Positions 6,005-8,307 of a DNA stretch of 8,307 nucleotides are shown here, piece after piece. Under the pieces are notes generated by a model that worked only from the letters and a program-made list of their open reading frames with translations, made no database searches and was not told where the DNA came from. This DNA is from an uncultured Limnohabitans sp. (GTDB lineage Bacteria; Pseudomonadota; Gammaproteobacteria; Burkholderiales; Burkholderiaceae_C). The position numbers and the translations under genes were made by a program. Positions within the stretch are counted from its first letter, which is position 1; every line of letters begins with the position of its first letter. Location of the stretch: the NCBI RefSeq assembly GCF_937889215.1, contig NZ_CALBEX010000555.1, positions 1 to 8,307 on the forward strand, in the 5' to 3' direction.

Positions 6005-6892
6005 ATGTTCAGTTACCGACACGCTTTCCACGCGGGCAACCATGCCGATGTGCTCAAACACATCACCTTGCTCGCGACCATGCGCCACCTCATGCAAAAA
6101 GAGGCTGGCATTACCCTCATTGACACCCACGCCGGGGCCGGTTTGTACCGGCTGGACGGCGATTACTCACAAAAAGGGGCGGAAGCCGAGGACGGACTCT
6201 TCAAGCTTTTGGAGGCGGCAGAAAAGCTCGACGCCCTGCCTGAGCCGGTTCAGGATTACTTGGAACAGATCGCCAGCTTCAACCCCAACGGGCAAGCCAA
6301 AATTTACCCCGGCTCGCCTTTTCTGATGCACAAACTGATGCGCCACGCCTCGCGTGACCGTTTGCGCTTGTTCGAGTTGCACCCGACCGACAGCAAATCG
6401 CTGACCTCCAACATCGCCCAGCTGGATGCCGGGCGCACGGTCACCGTGAGCCGGGAAGACGGCTTTGAAGCCCTCAAAAAGATCTTGCCGCCACCGCCTT
6501 CGGCCACCGGCTCCAAGCGGGCCATGGTGTTGATCGACCCCAGCTACGAAATCAAATCGGATTACAGCAAGGTCGCCAGCGTCATCCAGGAATACCTCAA
6601 GCGTTTTTCCACAGGCACTTATTTGGTATGGTACCCCATCATTCCCCGCCCCGAAGCGCACGACTTGCCCAAACGCCTGCGCACCTTGGCCAACCAGTCT
6701 CAAAAGCCTTGGCTCAACGCCACCTTGGCGATTGGCCGGGGTCCAGGCGATGAAGGCGGACTGGTGGCCAGCGGCATGTTCGTCATCAACCCGCCGTTCA
6801 CCTTGAAAGACCAAATCCGCAAGGCGCTGGACGTGGTCGGGCCTGCTTTGGCGCGTGGATCTGGCAAAAACTGGGCTGTAGAGTCGTCTTAA
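6005..6892 (+). CDS. rlmJ: 23S rRNA (adenine(2030)-N(6))-methyltransferase
   Basis: SAM-dependent methyltransferase that modifies A2030 (E. coli numbering) of 23S rRNA, acting on free rRNA rather than on whole subunits. The 295-aa product (E. coli RlmJ is 280) opens with the family signature MFSYRHAFHAGNHADVLKH, followed by the SAM-binding motif LIDTHAGAGLY at about residues 38-48, the GSPFLM stretch, and the catalytic motif IV as D178-P-S-Y181. Most amino-MTases of this type have DPPY or NPPY there, so the Ser is a small deviation. The end is SGMFVINPPFTL. The frame is open upstream to 5882, but ATG 6005 gives the family N-terminus. AAGGG lies only 1 nt before it, too close for a normal site, so translation may be weak or start differently. 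It is divergent from rplM, keeping rRNA modification beside ribosomal protein genes. Confidence 0.95.
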   Translation: MFSYRHAFHAGNHADVLKHITLLATMRHLMQKEAGITLIDTHAGAGLYRLDGDYSQKGAEAEDGLFKLLEAAEKLDALPEPVQDYLEQIASFNPNGQAKIYPGSPFLMHKLMRHASRDRLRLFELHPTDSKSLTSNIAQLDAGRTVTVSREDGFEALKKILPPPPSATGSKRAMVLIDPSYEIKSDYSKVASVIQEYLKRFSTGTYLVWYPIIPRPEAHDLPKRLRTLANQSQKPWLNATLAIGRGPGDEGGLVASGMFVINPPFTLKDQIRKALDVVGPALARGSGKNWAVESS

Positions 6893-6894
6893 GC

Positions 6895-6917
6895 ACTCAG
6901 GGAAAGACCTGAGTTTC
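6895..6917 (+). terminator. Probable weak terminator after rlmJ
   Basis: Perfect 7-bp arms ACTCAGG (6895-6901) and CCTGAGT (6908-6914) surround a 6-nt loop GAAAGA and are followed by TTTC. The hairpin starts 2 nt after the rlmJ TAA. The T-tract is short, so termination may be partial. It would insulate rlmJ from the paa promoter. Confidence 0.6.
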
Positions 6918-6928
6918 TGCCAAACAAA

Positions 6929-6952
6929 TTAGCCGACCGAACGGTCGGTTAA
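6929..6952. promoter_or_regulatory. PaaR-type (TetR family) operator in front of paaA
   Basis: Perfect 7-bp arms CCGACCG (6933-6939) and CGGTCGG (6942-6948) are separated by AA. Symmetry continues to TTA..TAA with a single mismatch, giving 10 of 11 paired positions per arm. From memory, this matches the ACCGACCG-n2-CGGTCGGT pattern bound by PaaR, the TetR-family repressor of phenylacetate genes in betaproteobacteria, which is released by phenylacetyl-CoA. It covers the -35/spacer region of the candidate paaA promoter, where a bound repressor would block polymerase. The regulator gene is not in the window. Confidence 0.8.
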
Positions 6953-6962
6953 TGGGTATACT
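6933..6962 (+). promoter_or_regulatory. Candidate paaA promoter
   Basis: TATACT at 6957-6962 is a good -10. CCGACC at 6933-6938 (18-bp spacing) is a weak -35 keeping only the GAC core, and it lies inside the palindromic operator. Transcription would start near 6969, about 42 nt before the paaA ATG. The arrangement is that of a repressed, inducible promoter. Confidence 0.55.
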
Positions 6963-7010
6963 GGCAGCTGCGCCGCGATCATTCCATCCTGTTTGGCGCA
7001 GGAGAAACCC

Positions 7011-8042
7011 ATGTACACGCAATCATTCAGCGTCCCGGACGGTTCCGAAGACGCCAAGTCGGTCGGTCTGAAAGCCGTCCCCAAAGCTTTGAGCGCCCAA
7101 GACGCTGCCCTGCAATCGGCCTTCGATGCCCGCATCGATGCCGATGGCCGCATCGAACCCCGCGAGTGGATGCCAGAGGCCTACCGCAAAACCCTGGTGC
7201 GCCAGATCAGCCAGCATGCCCACAGCGAAATTGTCGGCATGCTGCCCGAAGCCAACTGGATCAGTCGCGCCCCAAGTTTGAAACGCAAAGCGATTTTGAT
7301 CGCCAAGGTGCAAGACGAAGCCGGCCACGGTCTGTATCTGTACAGCGCCGCCGAAACCCTGGGCACCAGCCGCGACCAGATGCTGGACGGCCTGCACACC
7401 GGCAAAGCCAAATACAGCTCCATTTTCAACTACCCCACCCTCAACTGGGCCGATGTCGGCGTGGTCGGCTGGCTGGTGGACGGTGCAGCCATCATGAACC
7501 AAGTGCCCCTGTGCCGCTGCTCTTATGGCCCTTATGCCCGCGCCATGGTGCGTGTGTGCAAAGAAGAAAGCTTCCACCAGCGCCAAGGCTACGAAGCCCT
7601 GCTGGTGATGATGCAAGGCACGGCCGAACAAAAAGCCATGGTGCAAGACGCCGTCAACCGCTGGTGGTGGAAGTGCCTGGCCATGTTTGGCCCGCCGGAT
7701 GCCGACAGCCCCAACAGCGCACAAGGCATGCGCTGGGGCATCAAGCGCATCAGTAACGACGACTTGCGACAAAAATTTGTGGACGCCACCGTTCCGCAAG
7801 CAAAGGTGTTGGGCGTGACCTTGCCCGACCCAGATTTGAAGTGGAACGAAGCGCGTGGTCAACACGACTACGGCCAGATCGACTGGGACGAATTTTGGGC
7901 CACGGTGAATGGCAATGGTCCCTGCAACAAAGAGCGACTGGGCGCCCGCGTCAAAGCCTGGAACGACGGTGCCTGGGTGCGCGAAGCGGCTCTCGCTCAC
8001 GCAAAAAAACAACAAGTGCGTCAATTGAAGGAAGCCGCATGA
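7011..8042 (+). CDS. paaA: 1,2-phenylacetyl-CoA epoxidase, catalytic subunit A
   Basis: Di-iron oxygenase subunit of the PaaABCE complex, which epoxidises the ring of phenylacetyl-CoA with O2 and electrons from PaaE, the first committed ring step of aerobic phenylacetate breakdown. The 343-aa protein has the ferritin-like helical core. Iron-binding candidates are E73 ([13 protein letters not shown]), the DEAGH stretch (D102, E103, H106) and the KEESFH stretch (E185, E186, H189). [22 protein letters not shown] is nearly identical to what I recall of E. coli PaaA. E. coli PaaA is about 309 aa; the extra length is mostly an N-terminal extension of about 35-40 residues. ATG 7011 is fixed by AGGAGA 5 nt upstream. 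The upstream TTG 6993 would place that site inside the coding region. Its stop overlaps the paaB start (ATGA). A PaaR-type operator precedes it, so induction by phenylacetyl-CoA is expected. Confidence 0.98.
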   Translation: MYTQSFSVPDGSEDAKSVGLKAVPKALSAQDAALQSAFDARIDADGRIEPREWMPEAYRKTLVRQISQHAHSEIVGMLPEANWISRAPSLKRKAILIAKVQDEAGHGLYLYSAAETLGTSRDQMLDGLHTGKAKYSSIFNYPTLNWADVGVVGWLVDGAAIMNQVPLCRCSYGPYARAMVRVCKEESFHQRQGYEALLVMMQGTAEQKAMVQDAVNRWWWKCLAMFGPPDADSPNSAQGMRWGIKRISNDDLRQKFVDATVPQAKVLGVTLPDPDLKWNEARGQHDYGQIDWDEFWATVNGNGPCNKERLGARVKAWNDGAWVREAALAHAKKQQVRQLKEAA

Positions 8043-8307
8043 ACACCACTGCCAACACCGCCACATTGAAAGAATGGCCTCTGTGGGAAGTCTTTGTCCG
8101 CTCCAAGCAAGGCCTGGAGCACAAGCACTGCGGCAGCCTGCATGCATCGGACTCGGAGCACGCTTTGCAAATGGCGCGCGATGTTTACACCCGCCGCCAA
8201 GAAGGCGTGAGCATCTGGGTCGTGCCCTCGGCCAACATTTCGGCGAGTGAGCCCAACGACAAGCCCGAATTCTTTGACCCGGCCAGCGACAAGGTGTACC
8301 GCCACCC
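8039..8307 (+). CDS. paaB: 1,2-phenylacetyl-CoA epoxidase subunit B, 3' end missing
   Basis: Small non-catalytic subunit of the phenylacetyl-CoA epoxidase that helps organise the PaaABCE assembly. The 89 complete codons visible nearly cover the family's usual length of about 95 aa. They include [24 protein letters not shown] (about residues 13-36), the typical PaaB start, followed by [17 protein letters not shown] and the [13 protein letters not shown] tail. The ATG overlaps the paaA stop as ATGA, showing translational coupling and the standard paaAB order. A purine-rich GAAGGAAG stretch 8-15 nt upstream inside paaA serves as ribosome binding site. The frame runs off the right edge without a stop, so the end and the next genes (normally paaC, paaD, paaE) cannot be seen. 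Confidence 0.96.
   Translation, partial: MNTTANTATLKEWPLWEVFVRSKQGLEHKHCGSLHASDSEHALQMARDVYTRRQEGVSIWVVPSANISASEPNDKPEFFDPASDKVYRH

Noticed and set aside
6167..6814. A 215-codon minus-strand frame inside rlmJ
   Set aside because: It is a shadow of the rlmJ coding frame with no start signal or known motif.
7023..8147. A 374-codon open frame on the minus strand opposite paaA and paaB
   Set aside because: It is fully antisense to a clear paaA with intact motifs; its composition (runs of H, V, F, G) is what codon bias of the real gene produces in the opposite strand, and no family is recognisable.

Overview
This window looks like an ordinary chromosomal stretch of a betaproteobacterium, most likely Burkholderiales/Comamonadaceae (Limnohabitans- or Rhodoferax-like). 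The evidence is the style of the proteins (TyrRS, ErpA, L13/S9), the gene order tyrS / M23 peptidase / anmK / erpA / rpsI-rplM, and a perfect-arm palindrome of the kind bound by PaaR in front of a phenylacetate gene. That placement is recognition from memory, not a database search. No tRNA, rRNA, CRISPR array, insertion sequence or phage gene was seen, and no gap between genes exceeds about 200 bp.

Layout. Positions 1-1555 (minus strand) carry tyrS, followed 52 bp downstream by the 5' part of a cation diffusion facilitator (CDF) transporter gene. The CDF frame is broken by one extra base in a 5-base homopolymer. Positions 1681-4403 (plus strand) carry a membrane-anchored M23/LytM-type cell-wall endopeptidase with a strong intrinsic terminator, then anmK, which recycles anhydro-MurNAc released during wall turnover. 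These two genes are functionally related. Positions 4437-5807 (minus strand) carry the ribosomal protein operon rplM-rpsI with its own terminator, then erpA (A-type Fe-S carrier) from a separate promoter. The convergent anmK/erpA junction holds a nested set of inverted repeats.

A divergent promoter region at about 5808-6004 separates rplM from rlmJ (plus strand), a 23S rRNA m6A2030 methyltransferase. Translation-related genes therefore cluster here. From about 6929 the content changes to catabolism: a palindromic PaaR-type operator over a promoter, then paaA and the start of paaB, the first genes of the phenylacetyl-CoA epoxidase operon, which runs off the right edge.

I found no convincing new biological system. 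The points most worth checking are the CDF frameshift, the structured approximately 140-nt rplM leader with a possible overlapping leader ORF, the PaaR-type operator, the nested palindromes at the anmK/erpA junction, and the unusual two-helix N-terminus of the M23 peptidase.
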